Source of the DNA: JABCPE02 sp963518955
Lineage (GTDB): Bacteria; Bacteroidota; Bacteroidia; Flavobacteriales; Weeksellaceae
Length of the DNA: 64,000 nucleotides
NCBI GenBank assembly: GCA_963518955.1
Contig: CAUQKI010000008.1
Location: forward strand, 1-64,000
Direction: 5' to 3'
This document shows positions 25,838 through 35,993 of the stretch, piece by piece. Both the position numbers and the translations under genes were made by a program. The notes beneath the pieces were generated by a model, which ran no database searches, was not told the DNA's origin, and saw only the letters and a program-made list of their open reading frames with translations. Within the stretch, counting starts at the first letter, position 1, and every line of letters starts with the position of its first letter.

Positions 25838-27367
25838 ATGATAAAAATAATGAAACAGATAAAAAATAACCCTAAAATAATGCGTGCATGGGCGGTGTAT
25901 GACTGGGCGAACTCGGTTTATTCCCTAGTGATTACATCTACCATTTTTCCTATTTACTATTCTATTCTGACGACGGCTTATGAGAAGAATGAATTTGTGC
26001 AGGAAACAGGAAGATGGATAAAAGTGCCTGTGCGAAATATGATTTCGTTTTTTGGAAAGCAGTATGAGCCAGATGCGGTCTATGGGTATTCTCTGACATT
26101 ATCATTTTTCATAGTAGTTATCCTTACGCCTATTTTATCTTCTTTGGCGGATATTATCGGAAATAAAAAATCTTTTTTACAGTTTTTCTGTTACCTTGGC
26201 GCGACATCTTGTATGGGATTGGCGCTTTTTGTAAATATGAAAACGGTGTATTTAGGTTTGCTTTTTAGCGTTACCGCGAGTATTGGTTTTTGGGGAAGTT
26301 TGGTTTTTTATAATTCATTTTTGCCCGATATTGCCACGAAAGACAAACAGGATGCATTGTCCGCAAAGGGCTATGTCTATGGATACATAGGCTCTGTGGT
26401 GCTGGTGATTATCTGCTTGATACTCATACAGGTAGTGGCGCAGAATGCTAAGCAAGCGCTGTTTTACACAAGAGTAAGTTTCTTATTGACAGGGGCTTGG
26501 TGGTTTGGTTTTTCGCAATATACATTTAAACACCTGCCGAAATTTGGGGAAGTTAAAGACCAACTGCCAAAGGATTTGGTATTGTTGAATTTTAAAAATA
26601 TTTTTAAATCTCACGAAGAGCATGGAGGGTGGTTTCAGGTAGTAAAAGGGAATATTAAATTCTACATAGAAATAGTAAAAGAGAGTTTCAGAGAACTTTA
26701 TAAAATAGGGAAGGAACTCTTTAAAACGCCGAATCTAAAGTATTTCTTGTCAAGTTTCTTTTTCTATAGTGTAGGAATGCAGACAATTTTCCTAATGGCA
26801 ACTTTATTCGGGAAAAGTGAAATAAACTTAGAAGAAGGAAAACTGATAGCAACTCTTTTAATCATTCAAATAGAAGCAATTATCGGAGCGGTTATATTTT
26901 CAAGGTTGTCTAAAAAAATAGGAAATAAAAATGTAATCAGTATCACGGTTTTCCTTTGGATAGTGGTCTGTGTGTGGGCATATGCTCTTAATAAAGCCAA
27001 TCCTAATGTAGAGTACCATTTCTATGCTGTTGCTGGTTTAGTGGGGCTTGTAATGGGAGGGTTACAGGCGATGTCCCGTTCTACTTATAGTAGGCTTTTG
27101 CCAGAAAATAGTATGGATAATACTACATTTTTTAGTTTTTATGATGTATTGGAGAAAATAGCCATAATGATGGGGACACTTATATTTTCATTTATTATTG
27201 ATAAATATGATGTAATAAAGAACTGTTTTGCTCAAGTAGATATTGTCTTGCCATCAGCGGCAGGAATGCGTTTTGCGGCATTCTTCATGGGTGTGTTTTT
27301 CCTATTAGGTTTGATTTTGATAAGATTTGTTAAAATTAAGGTGATGGGGGATAAGGAGGTCTTGTAA
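25838..27367 (+). CDS. UMF1/Atg22-like MFS transporter
   Basis: The 509-residue protein has about twelve membrane segments. The first ~50 residues, RAWAVYDWANSVYSLVITST, are the signature of the UMF1/Atg22-like MFS branch. The central loop (about 240-300) is long and charged, and GGLQAMSRSTYSRLLPE is a family landmark. Yeast Atg22 exports amino acids from the vacuole; bacterial substrates are unknown. Start may be ATG 25838 or ATG 25850. It lies just before the polysaccharide locus but probably is not part of it. Confidence 0.88.
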   Translation: MIKIMKQIKNNPKIMRAWAVYDWANSVYSLVITSTIFPIYYSILTTAYEKNEFVQETGRWIKVPVRNMISFFGKQYEPDAVYGYSLTLSFFIVVILTPILSSLADIIGNKKSFLQFFCYLGATSCMGLALFVNMKTVYLGLLFSVTASIGFWGSLVFYNSFLPDIATKDKQDALSAKGYVYGYIGSVVLVIICLILIQVVAQNAKQALFYTRVSFLLTGAWWFGFSQYTFKHLPKFGEVKDQLPKDLVLLNFKNIFKSHEEHGGWFQVVKGNIKFYIEIVKESFRELYKIGKELFKTPNLKYFLSSFFFYSVGMQTIFLMATLFGKSEINLEEGKLIATLLIIQIEAIIGAVIFSRLSKKIGNKNVISITVFLWIVVCVWAYALNKANPNVEYHFYAVAGLVGLVMGGLQAMSRSTYSRLLPENSMDNTTFFSFYDVLEKIAIMMGTLIFSFIIDKYDVIKNCFAQVDIVLPSAAGMRFAAFFMGVFFLLGLILIRFVKIKVMGDKEVL

Positions 27368-27409
27368 CAACCTTCAAATAGAGTTTCTACTTTATAAAAG
27401 AATAAACTA

Positions 27410-29326
27410 ATGAAAAAAACTTTATCCAAAATAATTAATAAAATATATGATGGGGATAATAATATAGATATATCTGAAATGAAATACCTTCCAAGATGGG
27501 GTGTTTTATTTATAGATGTATGTATTTTGTTGTTTTCATTGTTAATTATAGAACAGATAGGTGTCTATTTTACAGGGACAATGGATTTTTATAAAAAATG
27601 TTCTCTCATTGTAGGAGTGAATGTGTTTTTTATGATTATTTTCCGTACTTATTCAGGTATTGTCAGACATTCTACTTTTATAGACCTTTCTAAAATATTT
27701 CTATCCATAGTATACACCATATTTGTTTTGGTTATCCTTAATGTAGTGGTGTATTGGAGAATGGATTATAAATTGTTCAAAACATCTTTATTGCTTGTTT
27801 ATGCAGGAGTTTCCTTTGTGCTGCTGTTTATTTATCGTCTTTTTGTAAAGGAATTTTTTAATTTTATAAGGGAATATAGAAAGAATTTCCAAAAGAAAAG
27901 AATTCTGGTTTTGGGAATAGATGAGGTTTCTGTTTCTTTGGCAAAAATAATAGCGGACAACTCCTCTGTTCCATATCATTTGGTAGGTTTTATTACGGAG
28001 AGAACGGATTCTAAACAGGCAAGTTTGCTCAATAGAAAGATCTATACTAAAAATGATATAGAGGAATATCAGAAAACACTTGATATAGACGGCGTTCTTA
28101 TCAACCGAAACGGGCTGACCAAGGAAGCGATGCAGGAATGGGTGAATTTCTTCTTGGAGAAAGGTATCCAGATGTATAAAGCGCCTGTTTTAGAGGAGAT
28201 AAGAGAAGGAGGAGATTATTTTAAAATACAAAATATTCAGATAGAGGACTTGCTCAATAGAAAGCCAATCAGCATAGAAAATGAGGAAGTCAAAAGCAGA
28301 CATTATAACAAAAATGTTCTGATAACAGGAGGCGCAGGCTCTATCGGTAGTGAAATAGTAAGACAGGTGGCAATGTCAGACCCTGCTCTGGTGGTGGTTT
28401 TAGACCAAGCGGAAACGCCGCTGTATGCCATAGAATTGGAATTAAAGGAAAGTTTCCCGAATGTTAATTTTAAATTTGTTTTAGCGGATATTTCTAATAT
28501 CAATAGGCTCGAAAGTGTATTTGAGGAATATAAATTTTCTGTGGTCTATCATGCCGCAGCCTATAAGCATGTTCCATTGGTAGAGGAAAATCCACATGAA
28601 GGAGTTTTGGTGAATATTCAAGGAAGTAAAAATCTGGCTCTTCTGGCAAGTAAATACAAAGTAGATACCTTTGTGATGGTTTCTACGGACAAGGCGGTAA
28701 ATCCAACCAATGTGATGGGAGCTTCCAAGAGAGCGGCTGAATTGTTCGTTCAAGCGCTTCAAAACCAATCAGGGAATACAACCAAGTTTGTGACCACTCG
28801 TTTTGGAAATGTTTTGGGGTCTAATGGTTCGGTTATTCCATATTTCAAAAAACAGATAGAAAAAGGCGGGCCGATTACGATTACCCACCCAGATATTGTG
28901 AGATATTTTATGACCATTCCAGAGGCGTGCGAGTTGGTTCTTCAGGCTGGAACTATGGGCGTAGGAGGAGAAATTTTTGTCTTCGATATGGGAGAGCCTG
29001 TGAAAATAGTGGACTTGGCGGAGAGAATGATAAGATTGTCTGGTTTTGAGCCAGATATAGACATTAAAATAGTATATACAGGGCTTCGCCCAGGGGAAAA
29101 ACTTTACGAAGAACTGCTCAGTGATGGAACGAAAACTCTGCCGACACATCACGAGAAAATAATGATTTCCAAGGATGAAACCATGGAATTTGAAAAAATA
29201 AACACATTGACCCAGAAAATATACGATCTTGCCAAAGAGAGTAATAAGATAGAAGTGGTTAGAACTTTGAAGGAAATAGTGAAAGAATTTAAGAGTAATA
29301 ATTCTGTTTACCAGCAGTTAGATTAG
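27410..29326 (+). CDS. CapD/WbpM/PglF-type UDP-GlcNAc 4,6-dehydratase
   Basis: The 638-residue enzyme has four N-terminal membrane segments (about 30-150), a CoA-binding-like domain and a short-chain dehydrogenase domain. NAD-binding TGGAGSIG is at 306-313. The catalytic segment S425-T-D427-K428 with M436-GASK440 is the variant (Met in place of Tyr) found in membrane-bound PglF/WbpM. These convert UDP-GlcNAc to the 4-keto-6-deoxy sugar. It heads the polysaccharide locus, and the product is the expected substrate of the aminotransferase at 40788. Confidence 0.9.
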   Translation: MKKTLSKIINKIYDGDNNIDISEMKYLPRWGVLFIDVCILLFSLLIIEQIGVYFTGTMDFYKKCSLIVGVNVFFMIIFRTYSGIVRHSTFIDLSKIFLSIVYTIFVLVILNVVVYWRMDYKLFKTSLLLVYAGVSFVLLFIYRLFVKEFFNFIREYRKNFQKKRILVLGIDEVSVSLAKIIADNSSVPYHLVGFITERTDSKQASLLNRKIYTKNDIEEYQKTLDIDGVLINRNGLTKEAMQEWVNFFLEKGIQMYKAPVLEEIREGGDYFKIQNIQIEDLLNRKPISIENEEVKSRHYNKNVLITGGAGSIGSEIVRQVAMSDPALVVVLDQAETPLYAIELELKESFPNVNFKFVLADISNINRLESVFEEYKFSVVYHAAAYKHVPLVEENPHEGVLVNIQGSKNLALLASKYKVDTFVMVSTDKAVNPTNVMGASKRAAELFVQALQNQSGNTTKFVTTRFGNVLGSNGSVIPYFKKQIEKGGPITITHPDIVRYFMTIPEACELVLQAGTMGVGGEIFVFDMGEPVKIVDLAERMIRLSGFEPDIDIKIVYTGLRPGEKLYEELLSDGTKTLPTHHEKIMISKDETMEFEKINTLTQKIYDLAKESNKIEVVRTLKEIVKEFKSNNSVYQQLD

Positions 29327-29347
29327 CCCTAATTCTGAAAAAAAGGA

Positions 29348-29355
29348 TATATTTG
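29348..29355 (+). promoter_or_regulatory. Possible internal -7 box ahead of the Wza-like gene
   Basis: TATATTTG lies 20 bases before the ATG at 29375. There is no clear -33 TTG. It might give the export genes a separate start. Confidence 0.35.
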
Positions 29356-29374
29356 CAATAATTATAAATGAGCA

Positions 29375-30184
29375 ATGATGAAAATAAAAATATTTTTAAT
29401 AATAACAGCACTTTTGGCTTTGACCTCTTGTAAAAATCAAAAAGAAATAGCCTATATGCAGAATATAGAGCAGATAGCAAAAGAGGCATCTCAGAAAAAT
29501 GTGCAATCCACTATACAACCTAACGACCAGCTTTTGATATATGTGACTGCAAAGGATATGAGCATCACAGCGCCATTCAACCAAGGTGTAGCGACTGATA
29601 TCAATAAATCACAAGTTAATTATTCCCAGCCTAATACTAACCTTCCAGCATCTGGACAGACCTCTGTATCAGGTGTTACTTATACCGTTTATTCAGATGG
29701 ATTTATAGAATTTCCTGTTTTGGGTAGAATAAGCACTACTGGAAAAACAGTGGAGGCTTTGAAAGATGAACTGACCAAGAAATTGAGAAAATATATCATA
29801 GACCCTACAGTAAGTGTTCGTTATGCTAATTATCGTGTAACGGTGCTTGGGGAAGTAAATAAACCAGGGGAATATCTTATTCCAGATGGGAAAACTACCT
29901 TGCTTGGAGCTTTGGGGCTTGCAGGGGATTTGACTATTTATGGGAAAAGAGATAATATTTTAGTAGTAAGAGAGCAGGATGGAGTAAGAACACAGGCCTA
30001 TATCAACCTTACAGATGCTAATTTTATCAATTCTCCTTATTACCACTTGAAACAAAACGATGTGGTCTATGTAACTCCTAATAATGCCAAGAAAAATTCT
30101 GCTTCTTTTGGTCCTCAGACTACGATTTACATATCGGTGGCGTCCATTATTGTGACAATTTTGGCATTGATTATTAAAAAATAA
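29375..30184 (+). CDS. Wza-like polysaccharide export lipoprotein
   Basis: The 269-residue product has a lipobox LLALTSC with lipidated Cys19 (start 29375, or 29378 for the second Met), a Poly_export domain (about 45-140, with VYSDGFIEFPVLGRI), an SLBB domain (YRVTVLGEVNKPGEY onward) and a C-terminal membrane segment (about 247-266). It is shorter than E. coli Wza. It forms the outer-membrane exit for polymer and pairs with the Wzc-like protein 10 bp downstream. Confidence 0.92.
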   Translation: MMKIKIFLIITALLALTSCKNQKEIAYMQNIEQIAKEASQKNVQSTIQPNDQLLIYVTAKDMSITAPFNQGVATDINKSQVNYSQPNTNLPASGQTSVSGVTYTVYSDGFIEFPVLGRISTTGKTVEALKDELTKKLRKYIIDPTVSVRYANYRVTVLGEVNKPGEYLIPDGKTTLLGALGLAGDLTIYGKRDNILVVREQDGVRTQAYINLTDANFINSPYYHLKQNDVVYVTPNNAKKNSASFGPQTTIYISVASIIVTILALIIKK

Positions 30185-30193
30185 ACATCAAAA

Positions 30194-32602
30194 ATGAATA
30201 ATAAAAATTCATCAAAATATCCCAATACAGACAAGCATCAAGTAGATGTTTTAGAGCTGATAAAACCATATACACAGAGTTGGAAATGGTTTGTAGTCTC
30301 TGCATTCCTTGCTTTAGTATTGGCATTGTTATACCTTAGAACAGAAACTTATGTTTATCAGGTGCAGTCTTCTGTATTGGTAAAAGAAGCCAAAAATACA
30401 TCAAGTTCCAGCACAGAAGCAGATTTGCTTATGGATTTATCAAAGCTGGGAGGAATGAGTTCTAATAGTATAGACAATGAGATAGAAATTTTTAAATCCA
30501 AAAAACTGATGAATGCCGTTGTAGAAAGCAAAAATCTACAAGTGGCTATTTATTCTAGCGACAATCTTAAAAGTAAAGAGCTTTATGGGGATACGGCTCC
30601 ATTTTTTGTAAATGTAGTTAATGAAAAGAAGAATGCAGTATTTCCTCAGGAGAATGTAAAAATAGAGATAAATGGCGATAAGATTACATTGTCTTCCAGC
30701 GAGTTGGATAATGAAATTACAGGAAGATTTAATAAGTTGATAAGCCTTCCATATGCCAATATCATCATTACTAAAAATAAGGACTTTGATTCTGTAAAAG
30801 CAGGGGCTTTGGGCGAATTGTCCCTTTCTATCTTGTCAAAAGAAGCTCGTGTAGTTCAGCTGCAAAAAATGCTGAATGTGGGTCTGCTTAACAAGGATGC
30901 GACGATAGTAGGTCTGTCCATGAACTATCCTAATGTGGATAAAGCCAAAGACATCATCGATAATCTAGTGGTGGCCTACAACCAAGATGCAATCAGCGAT
31001 AAAAACTCTCAGTCAAAAGAAACGATGAAGTTCATCGAAGGGCGTATTGAGGTGATATCTAGTGAATTGCAAAGTGTTGAAAATGAGAAGGAAAGATTTA
31101 AAGAAAAAAACCAACTGACAGACATAGGGGTAGAAGCCAAACTTAATTTGGAAACTAGCGCCCAGTCCAGAGCTAAACAGCTTGATATAGATGCCGAGGC
31201 GCAGATGGTGGATGGTATGATAGGCTATCTCAATAATAAGGGTGCATATCAGGTGTTGCCGTCAGCAGTAGGACTTACAGATCCTACGGCTTCTGCAGGG
31301 ATAGAATCTTATAACCGTTTGGTTTTAGAAAGAGACAGATTGTTAGCATCTGCTACGGAAAACCACCCAGCGGTAGTTAATGTATCTCAGCAGCTTAATG
31401 AACTGAAAGGTTCCATTATGCAAAGTTTGCAAAAAACTAAAACGAACTTGAAAATAGCAAGTTCTGAGTTACAAATGGAGCAAAACCGAGCAAATGGGAA
31501 AATTTCCAAGTTACCAAACATAGAGAAATTATTCAGAAATATAGAAAGACAACAGCAGATTAAAGAGCAGTTGTATCTATTATTACTACAAAAAAGAGAA
31601 GAATCAGCCATTTCATTAGCCATCACAGGTGATAAAGCAAGGGTGATAGATGAGGCGTATTCTTCTGATGTGCCGGTGTCTCCTAAGAAGTCTATAATAT
31701 TGATGGGAGCGATGCTTTTAGGATTGATAATTCCGTTTGCTTTTATTTACATAAAAGAGCTTTTGAACATCAAGATAAAGACAAAACAAGATGTAGAGAG
31801 ACTTTCTTCTACACCTGTTTTAGCGGAGCTACCGAAAGTAGAAAAAGGTCAGTCCGAGCTTGTGGGAACGAACGATTCTTCCCTGATTGCAGAAGCCTTC
31901 CGATTATTGGTTACCAATATGAACTTTATTCTTCCTAAAAAAGACGAAGGAAAGGTGATTTTTGTGACCTCTACAGTAAATGGAGAAGGGAAAACCTTTA
32001 CTTCAGTTAATTTAGCTCAGACATTGTCCACACCTAGAAAGAGAGTGATTTTGATAGGTTCAGACATTAGAAATCCACAGCTCCAAAGGTATAATAATAA
32101 AGCAAGGAAAGGCGTAGCAGGACTTACAGAGTTCCTATATAATGATGAAACTACTATAGAAAGTATCATACATAAATACGCTTCTGATTCATATTTAGAT
32201 GTGATTTATTCAGGAAGTATTCCACCAAATCCAGCAGACCTTCTGACGAATGGAAGGTATGAACTTCTATTGGCTGAGTTGAAAAAGAAATATGACTATA
32301 TTGTCATAGACACAGCACCATTGATGCTTGTGACAGATACATTGTTATTAGCTAATCTAGCAGATGCTACGATCTATATCATGCGTTCTGAATATTCAGA
32401 AAAAGCATTGATAGACTTTGCAAATAAGAACATCAGAGAAGGAAAAATCAAAAATGTTGGATTCGTTCTTAATGATGTGGAGAAGAGCAACTTTGGGTAT
32501 AGAAACAAATATGGCTATGGCTATTATACCGAAGGAAAAACTTGGTTTGACAGGCTTAAAAATAAAATAAAGCATATCATCAGTAGAAGCAGAAGGTGGT
32601 AA
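30194..32602 (+). CDS. Wzc-like polysaccharide co-polymerase and BY tyrosine kinase
   Basis: The 802-residue product has a Wzz domain between two membrane segments (about 35-50 and 500-518), a periplasmic coiled coil (about 270-480) and a cytoplasmic BY-kinase. Walker A is GEGKT (597-601), the A' motif reads LIGSDIRNPQ with D624 and R626, and Walker B is VIDTAP (D706). The usual first aspartate of the A' motif is replaced by glycine, which is common in Bacteroidota. The tail (Y-rich, around NKYGYGYYTEG) is the expected autophosphorylation site that controls chain length. Confidence 0.92.
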   Translation: MNNKNSSKYPNTDKHQVDVLELIKPYTQSWKWFVVSAFLALVLALLYLRTETYVYQVQSSVLVKEAKNTSSSSTEADLLMDLSKLGGMSSNSIDNEIEIFKSKKLMNAVVESKNLQVAIYSSDNLKSKELYGDTAPFFVNVVNEKKNAVFPQENVKIEINGDKITLSSSELDNEITGRFNKLISLPYANIIITKNKDFDSVKAGALGELSLSILSKEARVVQLQKMLNVGLLNKDATIVGLSMNYPNVDKAKDIIDNLVVAYNQDAISDKNSQSKETMKFIEGRIEVISSELQSVENEKERFKEKNQLTDIGVEAKLNLETSAQSRAKQLDIDAEAQMVDGMIGYLNNKGAYQVLPSAVGLTDPTASAGIESYNRLVLERDRLLASATENHPAVVNVSQQLNELKGSIMQSLQKTKTNLKIASSELQMEQNRANGKISKLPNIEKLFRNIERQQQIKEQLYLLLLQKREESAISLAITGDKARVIDEAYSSDVPVSPKKSIILMGAMLLGLIIPFAFIYIKELLNIKIKTKQDVERLSSTPVLAELPKVEKGQSELVGTNDSSLIAEAFRLLVTNMNFILPKKDEGKVIFVTSTVNGEGKTFTSVNLAQTLSTPRKRVILIGSDIRNPQLQRYNNKARKGVAGLTEFLYNDETTIESIIHKYASDSYLDVIYSGSIPPNPADLLTNGRYELLLAELKKKYDYIVIDTAPLMLVTDTLLLANLADATIYIMRSEYSEKALIDFANKNIREGKIKNVGFVLNDVEKSNFGYRNKYGYGYYTEGKTWFDRLKNKIKHIISRSRRW

Positions 32603-32615
32603 CAAATGACAACTC

Positions 32616-33818
32616 ATGTATCGGCATGCGATAACAATAATAGATAAGTATAAACAATATTTCCCTGTAATAGTAAAATTATTAGGGTCGGGATTGCTTA
32701 CTTCATTGGGATTCGTGCTGCTAGCTTCTGGGAAGTTTGATTATATATCTAATGAGCTGTCCGTCAAGATATTGCTTTTTATTCAGTTTCAAATAATAGG
32801 AATTACGATTTCCAAATACGGGCTGGATAGTTTGGTTTTTGCAAAAATGATAGGAAATTCCAATAGTGTGTATGACCCACTGGAATACATAAAAAAAAAG
32901 GGAATTCTATTATCTATTCTGTGTGCATGTGTTTATGCGATAATGTATGATTATACCTACGCGCTCGTTATTTTTTGCACGATAGTATTTGATGTTTATA
33001 GTGTGGTGGCTATTGTCCAGATGAATGTGATGAAGCACTATAACTATGCACTCTTTGCGAATATAGCGGCTTATCCTCTTTTTTTTGGCGTTCTTCTTGT
33101 TAGTTCACTTTTCTTTGAATACAGCTATGGGCAAATGATAGTGCTATATGTGGCGTGTATTTTTCTGAGGTTTTTGCTTTCATGGATTTTCATCATGAAA
33201 AAGAAGAAAACAGAAGACATAGAGCTGATGGAGTTGGAAGTTCCGTTTAGTTTAGGAATCCAGCAGATTTTGAATTTTAGTTTGTTTAAAATAGACCAAA
33301 TCATCATTTCACTTGGAGCTGTTTTATTGGTGTTTCTTGGGATTGCAGGGCAGGATATTCAGCAGATTTTGTTTTTATCCAAATTCCCAGAGCTGGTTTC
33401 AGGAGTTTTGGTTTCGTTGTCATTTTTGTACGCACCGTATTTGATTATAGAAAGCAGGGAAGGGCTGATAGCGGTTTTAGATAAATACAAATGGATTTTG
33501 GTGCTTTATGGAGTGGGGCTGGCGGTTGCCCTTTGTGTTTATATGCTGATTTGGAATGGAGAGACGGATTTGGATGTAGTTTATGCTATTTCTTACCTTA
33601 TAGTTTCTGTATTGGCTGTTTTTGTAAATATGGTTACCTTGGGGTATTTAAAGAAAAACGAAGTAAATATATTGGTTAAAAATCTGGTGATTAGCAGCGG
33701 TATAGGGGTAGTTTTTTTGCTGATTATTCCTTTTTTAGGGATGGGGAAATATATGGTTTGTAGTGTTCCTATACAGATGCTGTTTTTCTTGGTTTTAAGA
33801 TTACAAAATAAAAAATGA
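32616..33818 (+). CDS. Wzx-like oligosaccharide flippase
   Basis: The 400-residue protein has about twelve hydrophobic segments and starts MYRHAITIIDKYKQYF. The segment LGIQQILNFSLFKIDQIIIS matches the lipopolysaccharide-export flippase pattern. Very weak sequence conservation is normal for Wzx. Its place between the Wzc-like and Wzy-like genes supports the call. It presumably flips lipid-linked repeat units to the periplasmic side. Confidence 0.75.
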   Translation: MYRHAITIIDKYKQYFPVIVKLLGSGLLTSLGFVLLASGKFDYISNELSVKILLFIQFQIIGITISKYGLDSLVFAKMIGNSNSVYDPLEYIKKKGILLSILCACVYAIMYDYTYALVIFCTIVFDVYSVVAIVQMNVMKHYNYALFANIAAYPLFFGVLLVSSLFFEYSYGQMIVLYVACIFLRFLLSWIFIMKKKKTEDIELMELEVPFSLGIQQILNFSLFKIDQIIISLGAVLLVFLGIAGQDIQQILFLSKFPELVSGVLVSLSFLYAPYLIIESREGLIAVLDKYKWILVLYGVGLAVALCVYMLIWNGETDLDVVYAISYLIVSVLAVFVNMVTLGYLKKNEVNILVKNLVISSGIGVVFLLIIPFLGMGKYMVCSVPIQMLFFLVLRLQNKK

Positions 33819-34996
33819 AAACGCCATCTATACATAGTGAATTATATAGTCAGACTAACTTACTAGATTTAGTATTAACACTTATTTATGTCTTATTTAT
33901 ATTGAGACAATTTTCTATTTACATCAAAATAGACCGAAAAATAGGATTTTTTTCCCTTTTGATGGGACTTATGCATTTTTTCGTGACATTTATTTCATAT
34001 AGTTTTGTGATAAGTGGTTCTGCAGATGCTAAATATTACTACTGGGAATCCACATATATAACAGATTGGGGATTGTCTTATCTTTCTAATGGAACATCTT
34101 TTATTGTCTTTTTAAATTACATGCTGGTTCAGTGGCTTCAGCTATCGTTTTTGGGATGTTTTTTGGTCTTTTCTTTCATTTCCTATTTAGGTTGCTTGAA
34201 ATTATTTAAAATTATTATTAATATTACTCATAAAGACTACAATGGTTGGTATTTTTTCTTATTACTTATAGGTGTTCATTTTTGGACTGTTTCTCTCGGA
34301 AAAGACTCTCTCATGTTCTATGCTATGTGCTGTCTGTGTTACAATATCTATTTTGATAAACCCAAGATCCATTACATTTTACCATTGTTATTGGTAGGGT
34401 TTATTAGGTTGCATGTCCTTATTTTTGTATTACTAGGAGGAGGTATCAGTTATGTTTTTACTAACAATAAGATAAAAATGCAGACCAAATTTGCTTTTGC
34501 GGGGCTTGTTTTTGGGGCTTTGCTATTCCTTATTCCTTTCTTTTTAAAGGAAATAGCGGTTACCAATATCAGCGATATAGAAGGAAAACTACAAAATTCT
34601 ATGAATGCTAATTTAGAAGGAGGGGCGGGAGTGGATCTGAAAAATAGTAATTTAATTGTAAAATGGTTCAGCTACATGTTTAGGCCTTTTATTTTTGAAG
34701 CTAGAAATCCAATGTTTTTAGTCTCGGCTTTGGAAAATTTAGTTTGGCTGTACATCTTTTTCATCATAATTAAAGGTTTGTTTTTTGATAAAATCAAGAC
34801 AAATTATATCTTGTGGAGTTATATAGGAATCATATTGGCATGTACACTTCCTTTGGCTTATACACTTGCTAATTTTGGGATTTCGATGAGACAGAAGATT
34901 ATGATATTTCCATTTTTCTTAATTTTATTTTTTATTGTAAAAAACTGCAGAAAATCATTCTATGAAAATTCTATTTCTGACCAAATACACGAGTAA
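33815..34996 (+). CDS. Wzy/EpsG-like polysaccharide polymerase
   Basis: The 393-residue polytopic protein (about ten or more segments) has the EpsG-type features SGSADAKYYYWES (D71 region) and WTVSLGKDS (GKDS at 162-165), with a large periplasmic loop near 270-300. It overlaps the flippase by 4 bp and the following glycosyltransferase by 35 bp, so the three are coupled. It likely joins repeat units. The DNA is AT-rich, as is usual for wzy. Confidence 0.75.
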   Translation: MKTPSIHSELYSQTNLLDLVLTLIYVLFILRQFSIYIKIDRKIGFFSLLMGLMHFFVTFISYSFVISGSADAKYYYWESTYITDWGLSYLSNGTSFIVFLNYMLVQWLQLSFLGCFLVFSFISYLGCLKLFKIIINITHKDYNGWYFFLLLIGVHFWTVSLGKDSLMFYAMCCLCYNIYFDKPKIHYILPLLLVGFIRLHVLIFVLLGGGISYVFTNNKIKMQTKFAFAGLVFGALLFLIPFFLKEIAVTNISDIEGKLQNSMNANLEGGAGVDLKNSNLIVKWFSYMFRPFIFEARNPMFLVSALENLVWLYIFFIIIKGLFFDKIKTNYILWSYIGIILACTLPLAYTLANFGISMRQKIMIFPFFLILFFIVKNCRKSFYENSISDQIHE

Positions 34997-35990
34997 AGGT
35001 GCCAGCTCTCGCTATCGTTCTTATAACTATAAAAAATGGTTTGAGAAAGAGGGCGTAGAGGTTTCCTATTCGCCGTTGTTTAATGATTTGTATTTCAGAT
35101 ACCTGCATGGTAATGCTCTGATGAAAAACATGGTGGCGCTTTGGTGTATGGCAAAGAGAGTTTTTTATTTGTTTTTCCATGCAAAGAAATACGACCATGT
35201 GGTCATAGAATACGAGCTTTTTCCAAAACTTCCACTGAGTTTTGAATTGTTTTTTTTAAAGAAAATAAAATCTTTCAGCCTTGATTTTGATGATAATATT
35301 TCTGCAAATTATGCAGGAACGAGTCTGCAGAATAAAATTCCAGAGCTGATGAAATTAGCGAAGTTTGTCACCGTAGGAAATCACTGGTATATTTCTGAAT
35401 TTCAGGGAAAACTCATTTTTCTTCCGACAGTAATTGACTTAGATAAATACCCTCTTTGTGGTCTTCAAAAAGAAAATGATGCCAAAGAAATAGTCTGGAT
35501 GGGTTCTCCTTCTACGACGAAGCATTTTAAATTGGTGGACAAAGCCCTTGGAAGGCTTTCCGAAAAATATGATTTTACCCTAAAAGTTATCGGTGGAAAA
35601 GTAGAGCTGGATAAAAGAATTAAAACTAAATTTGAGGATTGGAATGCTCAAACAGAAAATAAAGACTTGGCCGAGAGTACCATAGGCATCATGCCCTTGG
35701 AAAACAGCTATTGGGAAATGGGGAAATGCGGTTTCAAACTTATCCAATACATGGTGAGCGGCATTCCTGTGGTAGCATCTCCGCTTCCTGCGAATAGGGA
35801 CATTGTGACCAGTGATGTAGGTTTCACAGCAGAGAGTGAGGATGAATGGTATGAAAAATTATCCCTTCTGCTGGAGAGTTTTGAACTTCGCCAAAAAATG
35901 GGACAAGCAGGGAGAAAAAGAGCCGAAGAGAGCTACTCGTACCAAGTTTGGGGCAAAAAATATGTAGAACTATTAAAAAACAATATATAG
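34962..35990 (+). CDS. Glycosyltransferase, GT4-like
   Basis: The 342-residue product begins MKILFLTKYTSKGASSRYR, a GT-B N-terminus. The C-terminal half has VWMGSPSTTKHF, a GIMPLENSYWEMGKCGFKL segment and GIPVVASPLPANRDIV, which correspond to the nucleotide-sugar binding EX7E-like region. The ATG lies 35 bp inside the Wzy-like gene. Donor and acceptor cannot be told from sequence. Confidence 0.85.
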   Translation: MKILFLTKYTSKGASSRYRSYNYKKWFEKEGVEVSYSPLFNDLYFRYLHGNALMKNMVALWCMAKRVFYLFFHAKKYDHVVIEYELFPKLPLSFELFFLKKIKSFSLDFDDNISANYAGTSLQNKIPELMKLAKFVTVGNHWYISEFQGKLIFLPTVIDLDKYPLCGLQKENDAKEIVWMGSPSTTKHFKLVDKALGRLSEKYDFTLKVIGGKVELDKRIKTKFEDWNAQTENKDLAESTIGIMPLENSYWEMGKCGFKLIQYMVSGIPVVASPLPANRDIVTSDVGFTAESEDEWYEKLSLLLESFELRQKMGQAGRKRAEESYSYQVWGKKYVELLKNNI

Positions 35991-35993
35991 ATT

